Positions 42,953 through 55,130 of a stretch of DNA of 64,000 bases are shown here, piece after piece. The translations under genes were made by a program, and so were the position numbers. Each line of letters opens with the position of its first letter. Position 1 is the first letter of the stretch. A model generated the notes under the pieces. The model ran no database searches. It saw only the letters and a program-made list of their open reading frames with translations, and had not been told where the DNA came from. Origin of the DNA: Neopestalotiopsis rosae. Its lineage: Eukaryota; Ascomycota; Sordariomycetes; Amphisphaeriales; Sporocadaceae. Where the stretch lies: the NCBI GenBank assembly GCA_023078685.1, contig JALGAS010000001.1, positions 7,006,001 to 7,070,000 of the forward strand, given 5' to 3'.

Positions 42953-43965
42953 ACACGTTAGTCGTAACGGCCGTGCTGTCGCAAGAGGTCTCTTCATTGG
43001 CCAAACCCCGCTTCTCTGCCAAAAAGATAAAAACTGTATACGAAACAGCCTAGTCTATGTCCACACAAGCTAGCTCCGGCAGCTCCCAATGGCCCCACTC
43101 CAGCCGCGCTGCAAACCTGTCCATTTTTACACTTCTGTCCTATGCCGCAACTACCGATTTGAATACGCAAAAAATACTGGAAGTAGCCAGGAACATCGGA
43201 AACTTGCACAGTCATCAATTCGTCACCGATCCGACTACTGGGCGGGCGGTCACAGGACATGTCTACCTGGTGAAAGTGGCCCGTTTTCGCGATAGCCTGT
43301 GACACGGTAACCTGTAGCTCTTGCACCGCGCTAGTGGTGGGGTAGCTTTCCGTTCATAACGCTGTGTATCGCACGGGCGAATACGGGCATTAGAGCGTTA
43401 TGTGACAGTTCTTGGGACGCTCGCCGCAGCTGGTGAAGCATTGCTTTGCTCCAATCAAATTCGAGAACGTGGCCGTCTCGAACCAACAACAAAACGATCC
43501 ATAATATGGGTCGGGGGTGCGGATGGCGGTCGCCCATAAATGCTCTCGTGAGAAGACCTTCTACAGGAAAGACATTCTCAATGCTGTCTTGAGAAATTGC
43601 CAACAACATCAAAGCGTTTCTAAGTATCCCCACAAAGTGATAAATTCCTATCATCACAAGCATTTAACTTCCGCTCTTCCAAACTGCGCGGCGCCTCAGT
43701 GCAGGTCATCATCGGCTCACAGCTCTTGTGTAAGCCCATTTATCTAATGAGATGACAATTGCCTGACAAGACAGGTCATAATGCACGACAGTTCAGAGTT
43801 GATCCTGTTAGTACCTGCCACTAGCTGGCAATAGTGCTAGGTTCAAGGGCCAGTTCCAAATGTCAACCCCGCAGAGCCTTCTGAAGCGCAAATATGTTTG
43901 TCTTCTTGCAAGGATGTATTGTGACGAATTATACGGTGGGGTTTCTTAGATTAACCTAGAGTGTA
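42953..43965. repeat. NLR-flanking repeat element, copy 1
   Basis: Shares ordered blocks with 53685-55005 and 60888-61455. They include 'gttagtcgtaacggccgtgct', 'ggccaaacccc', 'catttttacacttctgtcc', 'gtcaccgatccgact' and a near-identical core of about 75 bp at 43265-43340 (gtgaaagtggcccgttttcg and following). The distal part (43600-43960, with 'catcaaagcgtttctaa' and 'attatacgg.ggggtttcttaga') is shared with copy 2 only. Confidence 0.85.
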
Positions 43966-45054
43966 GATCTGAGGTGGGGTCATGCTAACAGGATGCGCTA
44001 GCCAAGAAGATAACTGTACTGAGCAAAGAGTAACTGAAGTGGTTTTGAATAGATTCACAAGTGTAGTCGTCAAAGCGTATTGAATGCTTCACCTATGGGT
44101 AAGATAGATGCTTAGATTGATCACTGAGGTAATGACTGTCAATGTAATTGTAGGAAATCCGTCCCTAGTATATCCATTCATTCCCTCACTGATTCCTTCG
44201 ATCACCCAGCCCGTGGGTGATTATGACGATAGCCCGTCAGTGATTCTCATCGACGGTTGGGGAGTATCACTCTGCCAAGGAGTGGTTTTCACTTTTCCAA
44301 GACCGTGATTTTGCTACAGTTGGGGACAGCTGTGTAGGGGTGATGACACACTTGCTGCGGGGCTCCCGGCCTCCGTATTGGTCGCTACTGCCGTCTTTCC
44401 TATTTCTTCCAACATGGTTTGCATTGTTTGCATTTGCTATGCAAGGGTGCTTGTCCGTAAGAGGGAGCCTGAAATATTCCATTGAGTCGAGATTCTAGAA
44501 ATTGGTATTCGTATTATTATGTAGTTCGTCTTAATTTTGAGCGATTTTAACCGTTGCGGCTGGTCCTATTGCACAGGAAAAGCGCTTTGAGGATGCTCAC
44601 TGCATTTGAAGTATGCCATAATGGCAGACGCCAATAAAGGCCGTTTGGGATTCGAACTTAGCGGCAGTCGCATGCCTTCGTTAAACTGCGCAGCAGGGTT
44701 TATTATATTGTGGTCAATGCTGTTATGTTTTTCACGAACATAGCCTGGTTTTAGCCATGCTTGGATTCACATTGCTGCTTCTCCATAGAATTTATAGGAT
44801 CGGGAGAGCCACAAGATTGTGTTCCTCCAAGCAACAGCGATGGGATGTCGGCTAGATTATTTGTCGCATGTGTCTTTTATTTGTTTATATGGGTTAGGGG
44901 ATGCACCCAAGCGAGGAAAGCTTAGCAGTTAAGCCCGTCGCCCTGGGGCATGCTGCCCATGCTGCCCTGCTCCTGTCGAGCCATCATGATAGTCGCCCAA
45001 AGCATCTTCTGCCTGCTCAGAGGCCCGCTGGTCCTGGCCGGATTCCATCTGCCA
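43966..45054. other. intergenic, no supported gene
   Basis: No domain-bearing frame. At 44648-44660 a tRNA-like T-loop string occurs on the minus strand but does not fold into a tRNA by eye. Confidence 0.4.
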
Positions 45055-48000
45055 TCATGCGCCTCTTCTTGCTCCGGCAGTCAGAGGCCCGCTAGGTCCT
45101 GGCCGGATTCCATCTGGGCCATCCATCTCGTACCAAATATGGATGTCCGCTCCTTTCTTTAGAAGAATTTGTACAATTTCCTCGTGCCCTTCAGACGAGG
45201 CAGCCTGCAGAGCATTATCGTAGCCTCCGCCCTGGGCGTTAACGTCGGCCCCCTTCTCAAGCAGCAGCTGCACGACTTCTCGGTGTCCTCCAAGTGAAGC
45301 AGCCTGCAGAGCGTTGCCGTAGCCTCCGCCCTGGGTGTTGACGTCGGCCCCATTCTTAAGCAACAGCTGCACGACTTCTCGGTGTCCTCCAAATGAAGCA
45401 GCTTGTAGAGCGTTGCCGTAGGGTCCACCCTGTTCGTCGACGTCGACCCCCTTCTCAAGCAGCAGCTGCACGACTTCTCGGTGTCCTCCAAGTGAAGCAG
45501 CCTGTAGAGCGTTGCCGTAGCCTCCGCCCTGGGCGTTTACGTGGGCCCCATTCTTAAGCAGCAGCTGCACGACTTCTCGGTGTCCCCCAAATGAAGCAGC
45601 TTGCAGAGCGTTGCCGTAGAATCCGCCCTGGACGTTGATGTGGGCCCCCTTCTTAAGCAGCAGCTGTACGATTCCCTGGTGTCCATTGTCTGAAGCAGCC
45701 TGCAGAGCGTTGTCGTAGAGTCTGCCCTTGGCATCGATATTGGCGTGGTTGTCGAGTAGGAGTTGCACGATTTCCTGGTGTCCTCTTGACGAAGCAGCAT
45801 GTAGAGCGTTGCCGTAGGGTCCACCCTGTTCGTCGACGTCGACCCCCTTCTCAAGCAGCAGCTGCACGACTTCTCGGTGTCCTCCAAGTGAAGCAGCCTG
45901 TAGAGCGTTGCCGCACTCTCCGCCCTGCGCATTGACGTCGGTTTCGTTGTGGAGCAGTAGCTGCACGATGCCCAGGTACCCTCCTAACGAAGCAGCCTGC
46001 AGAGCGTTGCCGTACCTTCCGCCCTGAGTGTTGACGTCGGCCCCATTCTTAAGCAACAGCTGCACGACTTCTCGGTGTCCTCCAAATGAAGCAGCCTGTA
46101 GAGCGTTGCCGTAGGGTCCACCCTGTTCGTCGACGTCGACCCCCTTCTCAAGCAGCAGCTGCACGACTTCTCGGTATCCTCCAAGTGAAGCAGCCTGCAG
46201 AGCGTTGCCGTAGCCTCCGCCCTGGGTGTTGACGTCGGCCCCATTCTTAAGCAACAGCTGCACGACTTCTCGGTGTCCTCCAAGTGAAGCAGCCTGTAGA
46301 GCGTTGCCGGAGCCTCCGCCCTGGGCGTTGACGTCGGCCCCATTCTTAAGCAATAGCTGCACGACTTCTCGGTGTCCTCCTGACGAAGCAGCCTGCAGAG
46401 CGTTGCCGCACTCTCCGCCCTCGGCGTTGACGTCGGCACCCTGGTCTAGCAGCATCCTAGCACAGCGTGGTAGCCCTAGAAGTGCGGCGTAGTACAGAGC
46501 TGGTGCTATGTGATTGCTTTCAGGTTCAATTTCCCAAGGCTCATCCGGGTTGTACAGACGACACCATCTTTCGAGTAGTGTACGGCTCAAAAAGAGGTCT
46601 CTCGCAAGCTCGAATACACGTTCGCTATTTTGCTCGCCCACAACACCATAACGTGCCCAGTATCGTGCTGAGTACTGGGCAAAGGGGAAATTCTTTTTGA
46701 TTTTTTTGGCTGCTTCGACTTGTTGAAGTTCCGATAGATATACTAAGCAAACTTCAGCAATTGAGCTTTGGGCAGTCGTCTCCTGCAAATACCGAGCAGT
46801 TCTACTTTCCAGCCGGTCTGAGGTAAGGTAGTCTTTGACGGAGAAATGTGCCAGTTGGATCTCTGTCACTTCTTGCACTTCGCCGTATCTATCCTGTCTT
46901 GAGCTTGAGACGAGCAAGACAAGGCTCGAACAACACCGAGTGATATCTTCTGGGTTCAGCAATCTATACTTGGGATCAAATCGACTGCCCACAGCCACAT
47001 CCTTCCCGACTTCAACGGCAATCGCATCAACCGCCTCCTCAAGTCGCAGCGGTCGTTCAGAGTATGTCAGGAACTGCAAGATTCGTCTTGTATAGTGCGC
47101 ATGTGCCTGAGGTATATTCGCTAGTATCCGCTCGTACGTCTCGTCGAGTGTTCTCGGTAGGTCTTGCAGTGCTTGTAGCAAAGCTTTTCGTTCTAAGCAG
47201 TCTTCCAGAGCGTCAAGTTGACATGATACCCAGCGAAACCTATTCGAAATTAGCACAGTAACAAGGTGGCATAACATTAAAGTTGAATTTAAGCCTATTA
47301 CATTCCGTTAGCCTTTTCAAGCAGAGTAGCTTCAATGTTGTCTTGGATTTCCTTGTGTCCACGCCACCGGCTGAGACCTTCGTGCTCACGGACTCTGGCC
47401 TATACGTAATTTCGGATATCCGCCTCTAGCAAGTCGTCTTGAATAGCGATCATCTGCTCGTTGCTGGCGTGGTTTTGAATAGCTCCTTTAATTTCCTGCT
47501 CAGGTCGACTCGTTACCAAAAGGTGGATTTTAACCTGTACAAAAAGGTCCTGGTTTAAACTGCGTAACCAAGCTAGCAAATCGCCTCGTGGCGTGCACTC
47601 GTCGAGCGCATCGAGCACGATCCACACTTCTTCGAGGTTCGCAATCATTTCGGTAAAAGCCCTTTGCAGAGACTCGAAGCTGGGCTGCTCTTTTCTGTCT
47701 CGGCACGCCGACGAATAGAGCGAGTCAAGATGCTTTCTGGCATTCTCGTTCTGATGGTGCATTTGCCAAATAAGGGAGCGGAGGGTGTTCTCAAATGACT
47801 GTTTTCGGCTGTCGGTAAAGTCAAAATAGAAGTAGAGCAGCGTCTGTGAAGAACTTTGGCTTCTTTTAAGGTCTTCAATCACAATAGACGTTAGGACCGT
47901 CTTGCCACAACCAGGTATTCCGTGTAGCCAGAGGAAGGACCTTGGCTGGAATTTCCACTTCTGGTAAGACTCCCCTTGGAGAAGTCGTTGACCCGAACCT

Positions 48001-49235
48001 GGATGACGGGTCTTGAGTGCCTTGTTCAAGTTATTGGACACATCGGGCGCGTCAAGCCATTTCATAATATCGTTATGATGTTGACCCGTATTCATGGACT
48101 CAACCCGTGATTGCATGTCGTTTACTTTGGAAGACATCATTACCAGATTCTCATTCACTGACTACCCATTAGTGGACTTCAAACAAGCATAGAAATCTGC
48201 TTGACATTACTCGCCTTGAGCCAATATATCCTTTACCGTTTTCTCTTGATCGACATCCTGTGGTTGGGTATAGCCCAAAAGCTCTTTCGCAAATGCTGCC
48301 GCAACAGCAGCAGCGTGTTCCTGCCACGCCTTGTTTTTGTGCGAGTCGGCGTAGTCACAGATCCCTCGAATCACGATGCACGGGAAGTTGTCCATCAGTC
48401 CTGCAGCCTCCATCTCGACACAAAGTACGTTCTTGCCTATGTCTTTCCGCAACTGATTTCTCACGCTGGCATCTTTGACGACCTGGTTGCCCGATGCGAT
48501 GAGCCCGTAGTGCACGCGCATGTCTCGTGGCTTCCTTTCCACTATCTGCGTCTTATCGCAGTGCCGGCAGTCCTCTTCAGCGTCGTCCTCCGATGCATCC
48601 TCCTCTTCCTCTGAGGCGTCTGAATACTGCTTCTCCACATGACTATAGTTTGCCTTGAATAGGACGTCTTGTAGAGAATCCGATCGCAGGTACTTCGGCA
48701 CTAAAAGTGGCCAATTATGCTTGATACTATCAAGATATTCTGGAATCTTAGTACCCTTCATCTCAGTTTTAGTTTCCAGCGTCGTCAACGCAGACAAAAG
48801 CAGATTTGGTGGATTGTTAAGAGCGCCCGTTCGTCGGAACGTCCCGCCATCCTCGGCCTTGCCCATGTCCCATTGCACGACGCCAGGAAACTGGCCGACG
48901 GGCACGCTAACAACTACATCTCCGAGCCGTACTTTAGGCGAGACACCGCCACCGATACCGACCATCAGCCCAAATCGGACGGCTGGGAAGGCGCCAACCA
49001 TATGAGTTGCGACGGTTGCAGCTGGGCCGATGCCGATCTTGCCCTTCGGCAAACAAGCAATCACAATATTGTGGCCACAAATTGAGCCAAGCGTGTAGGA
49101 GTTCGGGTCGTTGGGCGGTTTCGGGAGGTTCGGATGTTCCTCCTCAAGCATTGCGATTGCGGCTGTCTGCTCCTTGGGCAGGGCGCAAACCCATCCGACT
49201 GTGTAGGCATCGTGAGTGCGCGGGTACGTCGCCAT
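45055..49235 (-). pseudogene. PNP_UDP-NACHT-ankyrin NOD-like receptor, interrupted by an in-frame stop
   Basis: Exons 49235-48237, 48161-47302 and 47239-45055 join in phase, 1348 codons. Residues 1-333 are a nucleoside phosphorylase-like sensor domain (YTVGWVCALPKEQTAA, LMVGIGGGV, LCVEMEAAGLMDNFPC, RGICDYADSH). NACHT follows with Walker A GIPGCGKT (about 414-421), LYFYFDFTD, Walker B IVLDALDE and the sensor-like LLVTSRPE. Then a winged-helix region (DLPRTLDETYERIL, AVDAIAVEV). The C-terminus has about 13 ankyrin repeats of 33 residues that are nearly identical (GNALQAASxGGHREVVQLLL). The single lesion is a TAG at 47402-47400 (codon 587), between IRNYV and ARVREHEGL. Relatives have a sense codon there, and conserved sequence continues in frame after it. 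CAG to TAG would explain it. If not read through, the protein lacks its repeats. Confidence 0.88.
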
Positions 49236-51717
49236 CGTGGGCTTATCGGTGAGATCGTATTCAGCGTATGTCGATGATTAGAGGACGCCCAACCTAGAAT
49301 TCGGTGCCATAACCAGGCAGTCAGGTGAATGTTTTAAGAAAGTCCCACGCAACCTCACGACTGACTCTGTTGTGGCTTCATGCATGAGGCGGTCGTGGCA
49401 GTGATTGGCCAGCAGCGTACATGGTGACTGTGCGGCGGCTCGTCCACGAATATCATTTGCGCAGGGTTGCGCAGCCGCGACATAGGAAACAATAGAGGTG
49501 TAGAAAAAAAAAAACCCCCCGTGAAGGACTGTCTTGTGCCCAAGCCAGCTCGAATCCTCGTTAGGCTATTCCCTGATAGCAAGACCACAGCCTCATGCCG
49601 ACCTGAATGCTAAGCTCTTAGCTCGGAAGGCAAGCGCCTTCGCCAGTATCGAGCGAGGTTTCGGACAATGAATTCGAGTGAGATGTGATCTCAAAAGACA
49701 TGTTGCATGGCCATAGCCGCCCCGCAACCGTGTAGTTGCCGAGAAGCAAGAAGGTTGACAACAGCCAGACATGCAATGCTGATTACACTCTCAAAGTCAT
49801 AAGTGGCGTGATTAAGCTCAGCCGTCGCCTGGGAGCCGCTGGATACAGTAGCTTCTTAAGCTGTACTGCGACTCCCAGTGTTCAACTAAAACTATGCCTC
49901 TCTGTGTTGAACAAGCTAACTGTTTGCGTTTGCGGCTAGCTCCGAGTTTTTGGTCGGCAGACAATCCACATTTGGAGTAAATATAACTAATGTAATGTAA
50001 GTATCACGTTTGGCTGTCACATGTTCCAAACTCTCCACGGAATATCATCTAAGGTTGTACCCAATTTTTAGGCAGCGCCTACGGCGTGTGGCAACGAACT
50101 CTGTTATGATGTTTTACCGCTAGTCTAGGCTGTCTCTAACCTTGTTTTGAGTAAATATCATGCTATTGCACTGTGTATGGACTCTTTTCCTGATTATCAA
50201 ACTGCTTTCTTGTCAAGATCCTAGATAGGACACATCTGATACAGAACGGCAGGTCCTTGAGATGCCCAACGATTTCGCTGGAGAGCTGTCGCAACCTGAA
50301 AATATTCGGAACAAATGCACGAATCAGAAGAAATTGGCGATAAGCCCAAGCCCCTCTCGTCTCCGTCTTTTCTTCTTTTCTTGTTACAGTACAATAGGCA
50401 CTGAAATTCACAGTGCGCATAAGTACTGTAATGCACAGTAGACAGGCTATTCTGAACAACCATTTAGCCTAGATTAGCACTAGCTAGATAGTTCCTCTTT
50501 CCTTCTTTTGAATCCAAGCTACACTACACCATACAGACTCATCTCATTGATCGTGTCCCGTGGCAAGTGTAGCAACCATTCTGTTTATCACGACGATCCA
50601 TTTGAACAGTATTCCCATACTGCAACATTTCTTTTCTTTTCTTTTTTTTTCCCTTATATTTGGTAATTTAGAACGATGTGCTTTAGCCTCCATTCGATGG
50701 TAAGTAGCGTCGTAACACACATCGTGGCTAGGAAATTTTGGCTTTCCGGTTAAGTGCGAATGGCCTGAGCAAGAGTGCGGATCGCTGCTATATGTATATT
50801 TCGTTTTCAAGCACATCGAGGATAGGCAGTATAAGCTGGAGCTAAGATGTCTTAGCTGGCGTTTAGTTAAGAGTTGAAGTTAATAAACCACTTGTTTTCA
50901 TTTAACATGTCGCGGCGCCGGATGCTGTTAGTGGCTGGACAACACGCCAGCTGCTGGGTGGGGTCGCCGCCCCGGGGGACCCCGCAACTGTAAATATCTT
51001 CACTGATCTGCCAGAACTTTCATCGTAGTTCTTTGAGCTAGGTCCTGTCGACCACCCTACCGTAATTATTAACCTAGCTACCCGTAGATTTGCTTCGTGG
51101 CTGCACTAAAAGCGGCATGAGCTATAACTAAATAAGCTAGCTTCGGAAGCAGCAGTCAGTTACCCCGCAAAGTTGTTGAATATTGATAGAAGCACAATCG
51201 TACTTTTATTGGGCGTTGTCTGACCATGTGATTAATATAAGTATTTTATTATGAATTTTGATAGGAAGCCAGAGGACTTGAGTAAGCTCGGGGACGCAAT
51301 GTATTTGCCAGATCAGAGGAGAATGTGGCCGCGCATTTGCGAACAGCACTAAAAGACCCTGATCTATCTTGTCACTATGACGGCACGACTACACGTCAGT
51401 TTCAAGTCAACACTTTGTGCCCCTCTATCCGCTCGAGTCACCAAGAATGCTTCCGAAGCAAGCTATGCCTGACGATATTTGTTCGAACCCTTCGGGCATA
51501 TCTGTGCTGCGGTGGACAGAAGGTAGGTGCCCCGCACCGACAGTCAATGCACATTTCAATACAGCTGATATAGTGCTGGCACCACCAGGAGATAACATTT
51601 GGCAAAAGAAGGAGATAGATTCCCATCTATTTCATTCGACGCGGGAGACTTGGCCTGATATTTGCGTAGGCTTGTCCGTCGACGTTCTGTTCGTACTAGC
51701 CTCTGAGATCTAGGTGC
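49236..51717. other. intergenic, mostly no gene; possible 5' exons of the CorA-like gene near its end
   Basis: 49236-51300 has only short frames. An A-run at 49504-49514 and a T-rich tract at 50638-50650 are the visible features. At 51417-51710 a frame reads protein-like (ISVLRWTEGRCPAPTVN), and may be an earlier exon of the next gene, but I could not place its splice sites. Confidence 0.35.
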
Positions 51718-52830
51718 AAGGCTGACCACAAGAAGACTTGCCAGCGCCAAGAAGATTCGAGCCTGTCCCAATTGTCAGCGAACTTTCACCAGTTTGTTTC
51801 ACATGCCGGCAGACTGGTGGTCGATGCAAATGCAGAACTCCAATGGGCATATCGGATTTTCCCAGGAACAACGAGCTGGTCATGCATCAAGCATAAGTAC
51901 GAAAACAAGATGGCTGATACAAGATGATTATTTGCTAACAACAGGTCAGGCACATGGGCATGCTTCGAAACAAAACAGCTTCTCGACGGCAATCGCTATG
52001 AGTGGCCCAGGTTCAACATTTTCACACGATGGACATCACCTAAGAACGAAACGGTTGTCCTTCTGCTCGATATTCAGCCACCTAGTATGGACCGTCTACT
52101 CCAATCGCTGATGCAGATTGATCCGGACCATTTAGAGGATCCATTGTGGATCTATGTTGGGGTAACCAGTGAGCTTATACATCTTGAAGATGAAGCAATC
52201 TGGGCCATACGCGACCAGGTGAGAGCGATCGAGATAGACAAGAAACCAGGAGGCAAGCCTGAGCCTGATTACAGGCGTCTCCACGACTTAGCGCGACACG
52301 CGATCCATGTGACGGAAACACTGGATGTTACCATGCATACCATGGAAGGGATGCTTCTACAGCATCAGGAGCTTCGATCTGACATGTCGAACCAGCAAGC
52401 ATGGAAGGCTATACATCAGAAATTGCTCTTTTTCAAACAGCTGATCGGCAGTTTGCAATACCGTTCGAGGTCGAACCAAGAGCGACTACAGAATGAGATC
52501 CAGCTGTCGTTCAACATTGTTGCCCAATTCGATTCGGGCGTGTCTTTGAGAATTGCACAGGCTGCGAAGGCGGATAGTGCTGCCATGAAGACGATATCTC
52601 TCTTGACTCTGGCCTTCCTCCCCCCAACGTTTATTTGCGCAATCTTCAGCATGTCTTTCTTTGACTACAGTGCTGATTCCGGCTGGATGGTGTCGGGCAG
52701 GATTTGGGTCTATTTTGTCTTCGCGATCCCCCTCACCTTGGCAGCGTCCGTGGTATGCTATCTCTGGCAGAGGATATTTCCTGCTGAGCCACTGGATCAG
52801 CCGGGTACCGACCGTGCGACATCTGCGTGA
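51718..52830 (+). CDS. CorA-like membrane protein, 5' end unresolved
   Basis: Two exons can be joined: one ending at 51896 and 51945-52830, around a 48-bp intron. Splicing gives TSWSCIKHKSGTWACFETKQLL in phase, followed by GNRYEWPRFNIFTRW, typical of fungal CorA-like proteins. The C-terminal part has a long helical stalk (LLQHQELRSDM, LQNEIQLSFNIVAQFDSGVSLRIA) and two membrane helices: TISLLTLAFLPPTFICAIF and IWVYFVFAIPLTLAASVVC. The CorA signature GMN loop between the helices is replaced by MSFFDYS, as is usual in this fungal subgroup, so metal transport is doubtful. Upstream sequence (SQLSANFHQFVSHAGRLV) continues the same frame back to about 51718; the true start may lie in an exon near 51420. 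These genes are often found near HET and NLR loci in fungi. Confidence 0.75.
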
Positions 52831-53049
52831 TTATGGCTGTGGTGGATCAAGGCATCTCCTGGGGAGCTGGGGGTGGGATGTTGCGATCGGGTACAACAGT
52901 ACAACAAAGAGAGGACTTCAGGGTGTTCCCGTAATGAATCATATACTTGTCGACTAGATACCTATCACATGCACATATATGTGCAGTGCTAAAGCTTTTA
53001 TGGTCTGCGTGGCGGACCAGTGAGGTCAGCTTTGTCGTTCAGGAGCGCC

Positions 53050-53205
53050 TCAACTTCCAACCTTTCCAAGCACGTATGCATTGTCGTCGTTGGGGGGCAG
53101 TTGGTCTGCGTCGTCGTGTGCTTCGTCGAGAAATTGCTTGGCGGCAACGAGCTCTGTCCCAATGGGACAGATCCATGCGACTGTATATATCGTTAGGTCA
53201 GACAT
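53050..53205 (-). pseudogene. N-terminal fragment of a PNP_UDP-type NLR
   Basis: The ATG at 53205 opens MSDLTIYTVAWICPIGTEL, then AAKQFLDEAH and DDNAYVLGKVG, the first 50 residues of a PNP_UDP NLR sensor domain (compare YTVGWVCALPKEQ and NSYTLGSICG in the gene at 45-49 kb). The frame then stops and no later part of the domain follows. It is more diverged from the intact gene than the other fragments, so it stems from a different receptor. Confidence 0.75.
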
Positions 53206-53374
53206 GGTTGGTGGTTTTTCGTTGTGAGACACTGTATCATTCCAAACCGAGACGACAGTACTTCTTGAGGGGGAAAAATGCTTCGGAATGATAGAACTAG
53301 AATGTCTCAGCAACTTGCCATCAAAAGCCGGTAACGAATTTCCGTGGTTGTATGTTGAATGCGATGGCAAAATG

Positions 53375-53620
53375 GGAGAATGCCTTGACGCCCGAGGCGT
53401 TTTAGAGCTCGTCAGGCTGTATGCCGGGTAGCAATGCATGCTGAGGTCTGCATGGCTCTCGATCACTAAAAAAGCAGTGAAGATGCGCCGAGCCGAAATA
53501 ACGGCGAACAAAGTCCGTTCCAGCCCACCATTTCTCGAGCCTTGCCATGGATCCCAGTAATTGGTGATTCGTAACGTGTGTGCTTGATCTCTATCATGTA
53601 TCATAGGAAGAAAGAATTCC
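53375..53620. repeat. duplicated NLR leader region, copy 1
   Basis: Matches 60510-60760: 'atgccttgacgcc', 'gtcaggctgta', 'gcatgctgag', 'ctgcat.gctctcga', 'gaagatgcg' occur in the same order. It lies 170-415 bp upstream of the PNP fragment's ATG. Confidence 0.65.
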
Positions 53621-53684
53621 GAGGTTCTACACCATGATGAAGATGTTTGGTTGTTATGTCAGGATCGCGACCTTAAATGTCTCG

Positions 53685-55005
53685 ATCGTTAATCGTCGCA
53701 ACGGCTGTGCTGCGCCTAAAAGCAGTGAACTTGATCCATCCCCTCGATGCTAAACCCCGCTTTCTCCCCCAAAAATGGCCGCATGCCGAGCGGCCGAGCT
53801 ATGCTTTAAACGGCTAGCCTCGGCTACTCCCGCCGCTAATACATTTCCTGCAGGTAAAGTTCTACATCCGCCCACCAGACATCTTTAAAGTCATCAATCG
53901 TCACCGATCCGACTTCAAATCGAGCGGCCCATGGACATGTCTACCTAGTGAAAGTGGCCCGTTTTCGCGACAGCCTGTGACACGGTAACCTGTAGCTCTT
54001 GCACCGCGCTAGTGGTGGGGCAGCTTTACCGTCCATAACGCTGCGCATCTAGGGGAGAATACGGGCATGGAAGCGTTATGTGACAGTTCTTGATACGCTC
54101 CCTAAACCTAGCAAAGCATAGCTTTGAACCAATCAACTACGAGAATGTGGCCTTCTTGTACCAACGACGGAACAGTTCATGGGTGCATTTGGCGAAAATG
54201 TTAACGCAGAGCCTGAGACACGCCAGCCCAAATAATCAACTCAGCATCTGACGACAGCTCACTTAGTCAAAGAAAGCTTTGACCGACCGTCGAATATCGC
54301 ATCCGCCCATTCTTGCAGCCATCATCCGACGATTTGACCCTAGGTTGGCACAAGATATGCGATTTCTTCTCCTGGGTTAGAGGGCTGGCTCCCAAGCGTC
54401 AGCCCTGTGGGCTGCCTTCAGAGTGCCAACGCATTTTTATCTTCCTGCTAAGGCCTGCTAAGGGTGTGCGAGAATGGAACACATCCCAAAAGCGCCTGTA
54501 TCATATCCCACCCGTTCTCTAGTGAATACGTCAAACGAGAAATACATTGATGACTCATCGCATTTGTTCAACTAGTGCATGCTGTGGCATTAACTCATAG
54601 AGGCACTCTTAGGTAGTCGCGCTTTGCTTATCGAGGTCCGGGAGTACGATTTTGCGAAGCTAATTGATTCACGTCTATCGAGCTGTCACTCGATTTGCCA
54701 AATCACTTCCTAATTTTCTCCATCTCAGCCGTAGTTTATTAAAGCTTATATTGGGCCAATGAAGCGCATAATCAAAAGTCCAGATGCAAAAGATTCGTAT
54801 CAATCAAATATGGCCAGAGCACATCAAAGCGTTTCTAAATATCTCGACAAAGCACTAAATTCCTGCCATTACTAGCATTAACCTTTTATTCTTCCAATAC
54901 TGCGCGGCCCCTCGATAAAAGTCATCATCGGCTCACAGTTCTTATAGAAGCCCATCGTTCTAATGAGATTATGCCGGATTATACGGTTGGGTTTCTTAGA
55001 TAAGC
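53685..55005. repeat. NLR-flanking repeat element, copy 2
   Basis: Shares the ordered blocks of copy 1, including the core at 53945-54018 and the distal block at 54825-55005. About 630 bp (54190-54820) have no counterpart in copy 1 and may be an insertion or a deletion there. No long frame with a domain occurs. Confidence 0.8.
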
Positions 55006-55130
55006 CGTAGCTAGCTACTATATAGAATCTGGCGGATCAGAAAGGACAATTACAATTCTATGGCCCACTCGGGCCGTTCGCAGCTGATGCCTAGCATCAC
55101 TTCACTAGCTTTCGATGACGGCCTCCCGCG

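Noticed and set aside
44640..44720. tRNA-like T-loop (rc GTTCGAATC) on the minus strand
   Set aside because: T-stem does not pair and no cloverleaf could be drawn.
45160..46460. Regular 99-bp repeats that could be taken for a CRISPR or satellite array
   Set aside because: They keep one open frame on the minus strand and encode ankyrin repeats.
48655..49252. Plus-strand frames over the PNP domain
   Set aside because: Antisense shadows of the NLR gene.
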